Shown: positions 57,040-64,000 of the stretch, one piece after another | Layout: the number at the start of each line of letters is the position of its first letter | How positions within the stretch are numbered: the first letter of the stretch is position 1 | Assembly (NCBI GenBank): GCA_021799485.1 | Contig: JAJZAK010000006.1 | Span: 27,857 to 91,856, forward strand | Source of the DNA: a bacterium | Lineage (GTDB): Bacteria > Elusimicrobiota > Elusimicrobia > UBA1565 > UBA9628 | DNA: 64,000 nucleotides | Direction of reading: 5' to 3' | Notes under the pieces: model-generated | What the model saw: the letters and a program-made list of their open reading frames with translations, nothing else | Told to the model about the DNA's origin: nothing | Databases searched by the model: none | Made by a program: the position numbers and the translations under genes

Positions 57040-58205
57040 GACGCCGCCTCGATGTTGACGGCGTGCCAGCCGTTATAAAGATAGCCGCCAGGGTTCCAGA
57101 CCCCTTCCCGGGGCTGTACGCGGCCGCGGATGTCTTGTGCGCGGGCCATCAGCGTATGGGCCCCCGGAGTCTTGGGGGTCCACTCGAAAGACCATAGCCG
57201 CCAAGCGTAGGGATCGTGTTCGGCGCCGAGAGCGGCCTTATTCCAGGTGATCCCGCCGTCGTCGGAAATCTCGACCTTGGAGATATCCGGGGCGCCCGAG
57301 AAGGCAAAGCCGCGGATCGTCGCGGGGAGGCCCGCCTTGGCGCGTTTGGGATACGAGGTAATGCACGATTTGACCACAAGCTCCGTGATCGGCTTCATCT
57401 GGCTAGGAGAAATGGCTTCCCCCGGCGCGCCGGGATGCAAAGGAAAGCGATAAGCCGTGTCCATGTAGAATCCCGTCTGAGGCTTGGAGTGGGCGCTGAG
57501 GTGGATGAGCCACTTGGTCCAATGCTCGCCGGCCCAGCCGGGGACGATCAACCGCGCCGGAGATCCGTGCAGCTCCGGGATGGGCGCGCCGTTCATCTCG
57601 TAGGCGACGATTCCGTCATCGAGGAGCTTGGGGATCTCGACGCTGCGGTGGAACGGCGGGACATCGGCGGGCGGGGCGTCGGCCCCGGAAGTGTAAAGAT
57701 ATTTGGCCGAGCTCTTGAGGCCCGCTTTCTCGAGAAGATCCCGGACCCGGACGCCGGTCCAGCGGGCGTTCCCGACGGCGCCCCAATGCCATTGCACTCC
57801 AGGCACCGAGGGCTTGAAAAGCCCCCGGCCATTTCCGGAGCACATGAGGACGCAGGTGGCGCTTGAGCGCGGCATGCGTTTTAATTCGTCCAGGGTGAGC
57901 CGAAGCGGTCGGGAAACCTCCCCATCGACTCCGAGAGTCCAGAGGGCCGGGTCGGGGAAGGTTGGACGCCAGTGGCTCCTTACATAGAAAAGGTCGTTGG
58001 GGGTGATGTAGCTCCCGAGAAGATCGAGCGGCGTTTCGGCGTCGACCGGATATTGGTTGAGTTGGAAGAGCCGCTTCTTGGCCGAAGAGGCCGCGCGTGA
58101 GAAAGCGGCCAGGGCCGCGGCGGGGCTCAGGATCGCTCCCAAGGCCAATCCGATAAAATCTCGCCGTCGCAGCAGATCCCAACGCCCTTTCGGATGATCA
58201 GCCAT
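57036..58205 (-). CDS. Periplasmic sulfite oxidase molybdenum subunit (SorA-like)
   Basis: 389 residues from the ATG at 58205. A Tat signal (RRRDFIGLALGAILSPAAAL) starts the protein. The molybdopterin domain has PNDLFYVRSHWRPTFPDP, RSSATCVLMCSGNGRG with the Mo-binding Cys, GVQWHWGAVGNARWTGVRVR and VPGWAGEHWTKWL, and a C-terminal Mo-co dimerisation domain with VEISDDGGITWNKA. It oxidises sulfite to sulfate with the cytochrome partner. The longer frame to 58406 precedes the Tat signal and is not coding. Confidence 0.88.
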   Translation of the reverse strand: MADHPKGRWDLLRRRDFIGLALGAILSPAAALAAFSRAASSAKKRLFQLNQYPVDAETPLDLLGSYITPNDLFYVRSHWRPTFPDPALWTLGVDGEVSRPLRLTLDELKRMPRSSATCVLMCSGNGRGLFKPSVPGVQWHWGAVGNARWTGVRVRDLLEKAGLKSSAKYLYTSGADAPPADVPPFHRSVEIPKLLDDGIVAYEMNGAPIPELHGSPARLIVPGWAGEHWTKWLIHLSAHSKPQTGFYMDTAYRFPLHPGAPGEAISPSQMKPITELVVKSCITSYPKRAKAGLPATIRGFAFSGAPDISKVEISDDGGITWNKAALGAEHDPYAWRLWSFEWTPKTPGAHTLMARAQDIRGRVQPREGVWNPGGYLYNGWHAVNIEAAS

Positions 58206-58474
58206 GGCGGCCCGACTCGGCCGACGAGGGGAACTCTCGCATGCCCGATATTGTAGATGGAAACCATCGATAGAACCAATCGTCATTTTTGATACGGCAT
58301 CAGCAGGGATGATCCCGATGGCCTCCGGCCTCGATGCGAGCGCCCGGCAAATGGCGCCGTTGGCGCAGTCGGTGATCGGAGAGCTTCTTCTGGCGCCCGG
58401 CCGCAATCGCGATGCCTAAGAAGACGCCAATGAGCCCGCGAGTGCGCGAAGGGATTCGCGCGCGGCGAGCGGAA
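58206..58474. other. Noncoding gap before the sulfite oxidase operon
   Basis: About 270 bases separate the DUF2950 stop from the sulfite oxidase start on the minus strand. I see no gene. A hairpin GCGCGAA (58444-58450) and TTCGCGC (58455-58461) follows the DUF2950 stop, without a T-run. An AT-rich segment near 58270-58310 may hold the sulfite oxidase promoter. Confidence 0.45.
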
Positions 58475-59254
58475 TCATCGTGGCCTTGGGCGGCGGGAAG
58501 GCTTGGCTTCGGCCCTAATGATGGTTCCGGGGTCGCGCTCGATCGCCCATGTCTTCGCCGGGTTAAAACGCCTCATCGCCGCGACGGCTTGTGGTGTTTT
58601 CTCCCGGAAGCTTTTTTTATAGACGACGCCATCCCGGCCGACGGCGAAAGTCATGATCCCGGAGCGACCCCATTGCTCGGGGTAGGCGATCAGAACGGCG
58701 CCGCTGGACTTAACGCCGCCGGGACCGGCGACGATCTTGAAACGATAGCCGCGCCTGGGCCTGCCCAGGATGTCCGAGGGCGTGACGAGCCCCTTCGCGT
58801 ACGCGCGGCACAAAGCGATGGCGTCCAACTCGTCCTTGCCGATTCTGCGGTCGGCGACTTCCCGTAGGCCCGCAGCGGTGTCAAAAAACCAGCGGCCGCC
58901 TTTCTCCGCCAAAGGAATGGGAAAAGGCCACCCCCTCTTTCCGACATCAAGAACGAGCTTGCCGCTTCCCAGCGGGGACAGCTCCAGCTTTCGCGACAGA
59001 GACCGGTAAAATCCTTTCAGTTGCGCCGCGTCGCGGGCGACGTCGCCGCTCAGAAGAGCCGAGTACTGAGGGCCGAAAAGCGCGGCGACTTTCCTTGTGT
59101 CTCCTGTCGCGACGACCGCTCGGAGAGCCTTGACCGCCTCGTCGACGGACGCGAACGTCTCCTGTTTGACGGTCAATATCCGGGCCTGGACCGGAACCGT
59201 CCCGAGGAACATGACGCCGGCTCCCATCAAATAACGAGCCGCCAGGGCGCGCAT
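58475..59254 (-). CDS. DUF2950-family exported protein
   Basis: 259 residues from the ATG at 59254. Leader MRALAARYLMGAGVMFLGTV, then the DUF2950 start QETFASVDEAVKALRAVVAT, and LLSGDVARDAAQLKGFYRSL, GWPFPIPLAEKGGRWFFDTA, GLREVADRRIGKDELDAIAL and a C-terminal GIMTFAVGRDGVVYKKSF. DUF2950 is often next to a DUF3300 protein; here the partner is a different repeat protein 5 bases upstream. Function unknown, periplasmic. Confidence 0.85.
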   Translation of the reverse strand: MRALAARYLMGAGVMFLGTVPVQARILTVKQETFASVDEAVKALRAVVATGDTRKVAALFGPQYSALLSGDVARDAAQLKGFYRSLSRKLELSPLGSGKLVLDVGKRGWPFPIPLAEKGGRWFFDTAAGLREVADRRIGKDELDAIALCRAYAKGLVTPSDILGRPRRGYRFKIVAGPGGVKSSGAVLIAYPEQWGRSGIMTFAVGRDGVVYKKSFREKTPQAVAAMRRFNPAKTWAIERDPGTIIRAEAKPSRRPRPR

Positions 59255-59259
59255 GATTC

Positions 59260-59781
59260 TCACGGGAAACCTTGCCCGCCCGCCCCGCCCTCGACCGAAC
59301 TCGCCGCTCCGCGGGAGCCATAAGAAGCTTCCTCCTGGCCTCCGCCGCTCCAGAAGCCGAACGTAGGAGAGGGCGTGGATGCCCACATTCGGATGACGCC
59401 GGGCCCGGTGAGCTGGGCGTCGACGCCGCCTTGCTTGCCGGCCCCGCTAAACTGGGTTTCGACGGAGCCTTGCATGCCGGGGCCCCGCAGCTGGGCGTCG
59501 ACGCCGCCTTGTTTGCCGGCCCCGCTAAACTGGACTTGGACAGGAGCGTCGGCGCCGGTCCCGCCGGAACCGTCCGTGATGGCGCTGGGGGACTGCGTCT
59601 GCCCCGAGGCATTGGATGTTTGCTGATTCCCCTTCGGGCTCCAGCGGTATTGCCCGCCGGGATGCCGCTCCTGCCCCGGAGATGGAGGAGTCCATGTCTC
59701 GATTTGGCTGTTTTGGGCCCAAGGGGCCTGGTTGGCGCAGATCAAGGCGATGCTGATCGCCGAAATCCGGAGGCGGCTCAT
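59260..59781 (-). CDS. Secreted Gly/Gln-rich repeat protein paired with DUF2950
   Basis: 173 residues. Signal peptide MSRLRISAISIALICANQAP (then WAQ) and a Gln/Gly/Ser-rich low-complexity body. Residues 86-128 hold three 13-residue repeats (SGAGKQGGVDAQL, RGPGMQGSVETQF, SGAGKQGGVDAQL) plus a fourth beginning (TGPG). No domain known to me. Possibly an outer-surface or matrix protein; the Gly/Ser tail is flexible. It is 5 bases upstream of DUF2950 and 27 bases after the AAA+ gene, all minus strand. Confidence 0.65.
   Translation of the reverse strand: MSRLRISAISIALICANQAPWAQNSQIETWTPPSPGQERHPGGQYRWSPKGNQQTSNASGQTQSPSAITDGSGGTGADAPVQVQFSGAGKQGGVDAQLRGPGMQGSVETQFSGAGKQGGVDAQLTGPGVIRMWASTPSPTFGFWSGGGQEEASYGSRGAASSVEGGAGGQGFP
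59398..59526 (-). repeat. 39-bp tandem repeats inside the secreted protein gene
   Basis: Three and a third copies of a 39-bp (13-codon) unit; copies 1 and 3 are nearly identical and copy 2 is more diverged. The alternating pattern gives a 78-bp higher-order period. Such units can change number by slippage. Confidence 0.75.
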
Positions 59782-59808
59782 GAGTGTTCCTGGCGCGCCG
59801 GACGGTCG

Positions 59809-61290
59809 TCAGACTCCCGCTTCGTAATTGCGCTTGCTCGACGCCGGCTTGGCGCGCGTGAATGCCCAATCGCGGATCGCCTTGACCTGCTCGGACATGG
59901 TCTTTGAAAGGGGCACCATCGTGTAAGCCTGTCCCCAGATGTCATCCGTCGTCATGGCGCGTCCCGCCTCCTTGGCCGCGATGCGGGCGGCGATAACGGC
60001 TTGCTGTATTTCCGCTCCGCTCCAACCTTCCGTCGTGTGCGCCAGGCGGGCGAGGTCGAAGCGCTTGGGGTCCTCGGCGTTGTTCGACAGATGAACGCCG
60101 AATATCTGCTGGCGTTCTTCCTTGTTCGGGAGGTCGACGAAAAAAACCTCGTCGAAGCGCCCCTTGCGGACGATCTCCGCCGGGAGCATCTCGATGCGGT
60201 TGGCCGTGGCCGCGACGAACACAAGCGGAGGCTTTTCCTGCATCCAGGTCAGGAAAGTCGAGAAGCACATCGATTGCGGCGTGGCGGCTTCCTTGGGCGT
60301 GCTCAAGCTCGCCTCCATCTCGTCGATCCACAGGATCACGGGCGCGATCGCTTCGACGGTTCGCAGGGCGCGGTCGAAAGCGGCGGGGGGGCTTCCGTAC
60401 GCCCCGGAGAAGATCAGGCTCATGTCCAGCCGGAATAGGGGGACCTGCCAGAGGCCGGCGATGGCCTTGGATAAAAGGCTTTTGCCGCAGCCGGCCACTC
60501 CCATGATGAGGATGCCCTTGGGGACCGGCAGGCCGGCCTTGACGGCCTCTTGGGTGAACAAGCTCTTGCGCTTGAGAGCCCAGTCCTTGACGTTCTCAAG
60601 GCCTCCGACGACGCTGGTGTCGAAGCGCAGCGGGACGAACTGTAGAAAGCCTGTCTTCTTCGCGAGCCGCTCCTTTTCGGCGAAAATCTCCGCCAGGGCC
60701 TTATCCTTGGAAGCGCCGACGCTAAAAACCCGGTGCATCACGTGGTCGATCTCGTGAAACGTCAAGCCGCGCAGCGCGAGAAGCGCCTGGGACAGGATCT
60801 CGGGCGGAAGCGCCGCCCCGCGATAGAGGCCCTGAACCGCCGCGACGCGCTCTTGGATCTCTTCGTGCGAGGGAGGGTCGAGCTCGAGGTAGCACAGCTC
60901 TTTTTCCAGGGACATGGGGAGTGTCCCCGCCGGCGAAACCAGCACGATCACCGACTGGAAATTGCGGCAAAACGCTTGATAGGCTTCGCGTAAGCCCCGG
61001 ACCACGCGCGGGTCGTCCATGAAGTCGGCGAGGTCCTTCATGACGTAAATCCCGGGCCGCGGCTTGGCCACGATTTGCTGAAGCGCCGTCACCGGATCGC
61101 GGCTGTCGGCCCCGTCGGCCGCGGGCTCGAGGCCTCGGATGCAGCTCCAGGTCGTCAGCGTGCCGTTGGCGAAGCACTTGGGGGCCAAGGTCTTGAGGTT
61201 TTCGGTGACGCGCTCCTCTTCTGGCGTGCAAAGATAGATGAGCGGATGCCGGCCCCTCGCGGCGTGCAGGAACTGGTCCTCAAATCGCAT
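59809..61290 (-). CDS. Ycf46-like AAA+ ATPase
   Basis: 493 residues. N-terminal helical region (1-220) is followed by VVGGLENVKDWALKRKSLF, Walker A MGVAGCGKSLLSKAIAG (about 263-279), VPLFRLDMSLIFSGAYGSPP, Walker B ILWIDEMEASLS, and the SRH-like FVAATANRIEMLPAEIVRKG, FDEVFF. This is the Ycf46 group of AAA+ proteins, found in cyanobacteria, chloroplasts and other bacteria, of unclear function (linked to CO2 or stress in cyanobacteria). It starts 5 bases after glgP stops on the same strand. Confidence 0.9.
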   Translation of the reverse strand: MRFEDQFLHAARGRHPLIYLCTPEEERVTENLKTLAPKCFANGTLTTWSCIRGLEPAADGADSRDPVTALQQIVAKPRPGIYVMKDLADFMDDPRVVRGLREAYQAFCRNFQSVIVLVSPAGTLPMSLEKELCYLELDPPSHEEIQERVAAVQGLYRGAALPPEILSQALLALRGLTFHEIDHVMHRVFSVGASKDKALAEIFAEKERLAKKTGFLQFVPLRFDTSVVGGLENVKDWALKRKSLFTQEAVKAGLPVPKGILIMGVAGCGKSLLSKAIAGLWQVPLFRLDMSLIFSGAYGSPPAAFDRALRTVEAIAPVILWIDEMEASLSTPKEAATPQSMCFSTFLTWMQEKPPLVFVAATANRIEMLPAEIVRKGRFDEVFFVDLPNKEERQQIFGVHLSNNAEDPKRFDLARLAHTTEGWSGAEIQQAVIAARIAAKEAGRAMTTDDIWGQAYTMVPLSKTMSEQVKAIRDWAFTRAKPASSKRNYEAGV

Positions 61291-61295
61291 GAAAT

Positions 61296-63839
61296 TTATT
61301 CCTGCCAGAGGATGCGGCCGATTTCAAGGGGCACGGCGACATCGGGAAGGCGCGGGACGGCGCGCGCCGTGTAGTCCGTCTCCGGACGGTCCGCCGGCGC
61401 CATGGCGCAGTAGACGCGCCCTCCGATATTCCCTTGGAGAGCGGGCGCCGGCTTCATCTCCCTGCGGTAGGGTCGGCCCCCGCCTCGGGGCTCGGCGAAA
61501 AGTTCGACGCCGACCAAAACGGGATCGAGATCGCCCAGATGAAGTTCGACCTCAAAGAAGTGGCTTGCGCCGTGCGTCTGGACCGAGCGCGCGCCGAAGC
61601 GCAGACGCTCCCATTTTTGATCGAATTCCCGCCGCCACGCGGAGATGCGCTCCCCCGCCGCGCCGTCGCTCCGCGCTCGCCGGAGATAGGCCTCCGCCGC
61701 GGGCAGGTAGTGGCGTTCCGCGTACTCCCGGACGGACCGGTTCGTCGAATAACGGGGCGTCAAGCGAGCCATGCTCTCCCGGATGCGCGAGATCCAAGCG
61801 ACAGGGACGCCGTCGGGGGTTCTGTCGTAGAAGCCGGGGATGACCTCGCGCTCAAGGACGTCGTAGAGGGACTGGGCGTCCGCCGCGTCCCGGGAAGGAT
61901 CGTCTCCGTGCTCCTGGCCGTCGCCAAGACGCCAGCCCACCTCGGGAGCGTAAGCCTCGGCCCACCAGCCGTCCAGCACGGAGCAATTGAGCCCGCCGTT
62001 GACGAGCACTTTCATGCCGCTTGTGCCGCTGGCCTCCCAAGGCCGGCGGGGGGTATTGATCCAGACGTCCACGCCCTGGGCGAGCCGCTCCGTCAGGAGC
62101 ATGTCGTAATCGCTCAGGAATACGGCGTGATCGCGCATCTCCGGCCGCCGGATGAATTGGATCCAATCGCGGATCATCGCCTGCCCGGGACCGTCGGCGG
62201 GATGGGCCTTGCCCGCGATGATGAGCTGCACGGGACGCTTGAGGTCGCGCAGAATCCGGGCCAGCCGATCCGGGTCGCTCAATAAAAGATTGGGTCTCTT
62301 ATAGACCGCGAAGCGGCGGGCGAATCCGATCGTCAGGGCATCGGGGTCAAAGAGGCGCTTGGCCCTCTCGATATTTTTCCGCGGCGCCCCCGAGAGGGAC
62401 AGGTTCAGCGACAACCGCTCCCGAATGTAGTCGACCAAGGCCTTGCGAGAGGAGGCGCGCATCTCCCAGAGCTTCGCGTCCGGAATCCGCCGTATGGCGC
62501 TCGCGATGTCTCCCGGGTCCGAGCGCCAGCGCTCCGCGCCGCCGATCTCGGACCAGAGCCTGTCGGCGTGGGCCGAGTCCCAGCTCCGCATGTGGACGCC
62601 GTTCGTCACGTGCCCGATCGGCACCTCGCTTTGGGGCCAACGCGGGAAAAGAGGCTGGAAGATCCGGCGGCTTACCTCGCCGTGCAGACTGCTGACGCCG
62701 TTGACCGCGCCGCTGCCGCGAAGGGCGAGATACGCCATGTTGAACGGCTCCGAATCGTCGTTCGGGTCCTGACGCCCCAGGCCTAGGAGCTCGTGCAACG
62801 AAATGCCCAGCTTCTGTTCCGCGTAAGGGCCCAGGCAGCTCTCTATGAGAGACGGCGGAAAACGGTCAAAACCGGCCGGCACGGCCGTATGCGTCGTGAA
62901 GAGGTTGCCCGCGCGCGTCACGGCCAGGGCCTCCTCGAAGGAGCGCTTGCTCTCCTCCATGAAATCCCTGGCGCGCTCGAGGATCGCGAAGGCCGCATGG
63001 CCTTCGTTGAGGTGGCAGACCTCGGGCCTAAGCCCCGCCGCCCGCAGGAGCCGCCAGCCGCCCATGCCGAGAATCAGCTCCTGCTTCAAGCGCGTCTCCG
63101 GGCCGCCGCCGTAAAGCTCGCTTGTGATGCCGCGGTGCGCGGGGTGATTGGCCGGGTCGTTTGAGTCCAGGAGCAGCAGGCGGACCCGGCCGACGCGGAC
63201 TTCCCAGGCGCGCAGCCAAAGAGGGAAGCCCGGAAGAGGGATCAAAAGGCGCAGCCATTCGCCGTCGGTATCGCGCATGGGGCTGATGGGGAGTTGGCCG
63301 GGTTCATTGTAGGGATAGAGGGCCTGCTGGCAGCCGTCCTCGTCGATCGCCTGGCGGAAGTAGCCCTGCTGGTAGAGAAGGCCCACGCCCGTGACCGGCA
63401 ATCCGAGGTCGCCGGCGGACTTGATCTGGTCTCCCGCCACGTTGCCGAGCCCTCCCGAGTATATAGGAAGGGCCTCGCTGAGCATGAATTCCATGCTGAA
63501 ATAGGCCACGCCGGTCAATGGGGATCCGGGATGGGCTTTTTGAAACCAGGCGGGTGACGTCGCTTCCCTGCGGCGGGCCTTGACGAGATCAGACAGGTCT
63601 TTGCGCAAGACGGGGTCGGAGAGGGCGTCGCGCAGCCGCTTTTGGGAGATCGTCCGGAGAAGGAGCCAGGGGTTGTGCGTCAGCTTCCAGAGCCCCGGGT
63701 CCAAGCGCTCCCAAATTTCGTCGGCCGCGTGGTTCCACGACCAGCGCAGATCGAGAGCGAGCTCTCTTAGGAGATCGGCGCCTTTGATATCGCCGCGCCG
63801 GCGCAGGGGATGTTCCTGGGGCGTCGTGTCGAAATCCAT
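61296..63839 (-). CDS. glgP: Glycogen/alpha-glucan phosphorylase
   Basis: 847 residues of GT35, the shorter type with an N-terminal DUF3417-like extension. DLRWSWNHAADEIWERLDPG near the start, GVAYFSMEFMLSEALPIYSG, AGDQIKSAGDLGLPVTGVGL, VCHLNEGHAAFAILERARDF, and the PLP region RRPWEASGTSGMKVLVNGG, whose Lys in SGMK carries PLP, then LNCSVLDGWWAEAY. It releases glucose-1-phosphate from glycogen or starch. It is the leading gene of a minus-strand group with the AAA+ and DUF2950 genes; no other glycogen genes are in the window. Confidence 0.95.
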   Translation of the reverse strand: MDFDTTPQEHPLRRRGDIKGADLLRELALDLRWSWNHAADEIWERLDPGLWKLTHNPWLLLRTISQKRLRDALSDPVLRKDLSDLVKARRREATSPAWFQKAHPGSPLTGVAYFSMEFMLSEALPIYSGGLGNVAGDQIKSAGDLGLPVTGVGLLYQQGYFRQAIDEDGCQQALYPYNEPGQLPISPMRDTDGEWLRLLIPLPGFPLWLRAWEVRVGRVRLLLLDSNDPANHPAHRGITSELYGGGPETRLKQELILGMGGWRLLRAAGLRPEVCHLNEGHAAFAILERARDFMEESKRSFEEALAVTRAGNLFTTHTAVPAGFDRFPPSLIESCLGPYAEQKLGISLHELLGLGRQDPNDDSEPFNMAYLALRGSGAVNGVSSLHGEVSRRIFQPLFPRWPQSEVPIGHVTNGVHMRSWDSAHADRLWSEIGGAERWRSDPGDIASAIRRIPDAKLWEMRASSRKALVDYIRERLSLNLSLSGAPRKNIERAKRLFDPDALTIGFARRFAVYKRPNLLLSDPDRLARILRDLKRPVQLIIAGKAHPADGPGQAMIRDWIQFIRRPEMRDHAVFLSDYDMLLTERLAQGVDVWINTPRRPWEASGTSGMKVLVNGGLNCSVLDGWWAEAYAPEVGWRLGDGQEHGDDPSRDAADAQSLYDVLEREVIPGFYDRTPDGVPVAWISRIRESMARLTPRYSTNRSVREYAERHYLPAAEAYLRRARSDGAAGERISAWRREFDQKWERLRFGARSVQTHGASHFFEVELHLGDLDPVLVGVELFAEPRGGGRPYRREMKPAPALQGNIGGRVYCAMAPADRPETDYTARAVPRLPDVAVPLEIGRILWQE

Positions 63840-64000
63840 GGCGTGGAATTAGTTTAACAGGACTATCCGCCGCGGCGCAACACGTCGCGCATGGCCCAAA
63901 TCCTCAAGCAAGCCCGAGGTCTGAAGAAATAAAATACCTCGCGTCCCGACGGTAGGGAAGAATCGGTGAAAAGCGACAACTTTTCACCCGCGAGGTGAAA
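63840..64000. repeat. Nested inverted repeat at the right edge
   Basis: ACCTCGCG (63936-63943) pairs with CGCGAGGT (63989-63996); inside it GGTGAAAAG (63965-63973) pairs with CTTTTCACC (63980-63988) around a 6-base loop. The two stems together could fold as a long structured RNA or be part of an element cut by the window. No gene is visible in this 161-base stretch. The GGTGAAA motif is repeated once more at the end. Confidence 0.55.

Overview
The window is GC-rich, densely coding DNA from a free-living diderm bacterium. An LptD-like outer-membrane protein, Lpt/peptidoglycan genes, lipoproteins and signal peptides indicate a Gram-negative envelope. The gene mix (SpoVG next to ispE, APC-type potassium transporter, hydrogenase-related Ehr-type cluster, DUF2950, Dda-like helicase, long secreted proteins of unknown family) would suit an Elusimicrobiota-like or similar deep-branching lineage, but no rRNA or other marker here fixes the taxonomy. 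I see no rRNA, tRNA, CRISPR array or intact transposase.

Layout. 1-3675 (minus): epimerase, rfbB, tdk and a partial ppsA cut by the left edge. 3865-8297: a large secreted protein of unknown family and a convergent LptD-like protein. 8418-15551 (minus): M13 peptidase, folC-murA-prmC-prfA with stop/start overlaps, and an L31 with a long basic tail. 15595-20136: strong terminator, small Lys/His-rich secreted protein, KimA-like transporter, sodium:solute symporter, tsaE. 20123-20389: a MITE-like element with 33-bp inverted ends that appears to supply the tsaE start and the thiL stop. 20388-28979 (minus): thiL, nnrD, acpS, glmS, pdxJ, glmM, ftsH, hpt. 29035-36150 (plus): hybrid sensor kinase, ddl, ECF sigma/anti-sigma, beta-lactamase-fold hydrolase, two A-type Fe-S carriers, SIS protein. 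36147-38729 (minus): GIY-YIG-like, chlorite-dismutase family, PEBP, tatD. 38808-40940 (plus): ispE, spoVG, ArsR, small HTH protein.

The most remarkable region is 41031-51174 (minus), one apparent operon: second antiporter-like subunit, HTH-EIIA (PTS-like) regulator, HyfB-, HyfC-, HyfE- and HyfF-like membrane subunits, a NuoCD/HycE-like large subunit, and a ferredoxin-small subunit fusion, then DUF167. The large subunit lacks both CxxC motifs that hold the NiFe site, so this is an energy-converting-hydrogenase-related (Ehr-type) complex, not a hydrogenase. It keeps Fe-S clusters and three antiporter-like subunits, so it probably links an unknown redox or conformational input to ion transport; the embedded HTH-EIIA protein suggests a phosphotransfer or carbon-status input.

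From 51383 on: phage-like Dda/RecD helicase, HEAT protein, His-rich metal-binding protein, EVE protein, conserved secreted protein of unknown function, two DUF799/CsgG-like lipoproteins, sulfite oxidase with cytochrome c partner, DUF2950 with a repeat-bearing secreted partner, Ycf46-type AAA+ ATPase and glycogen phosphorylase. The right edge holds a nested inverted repeat.
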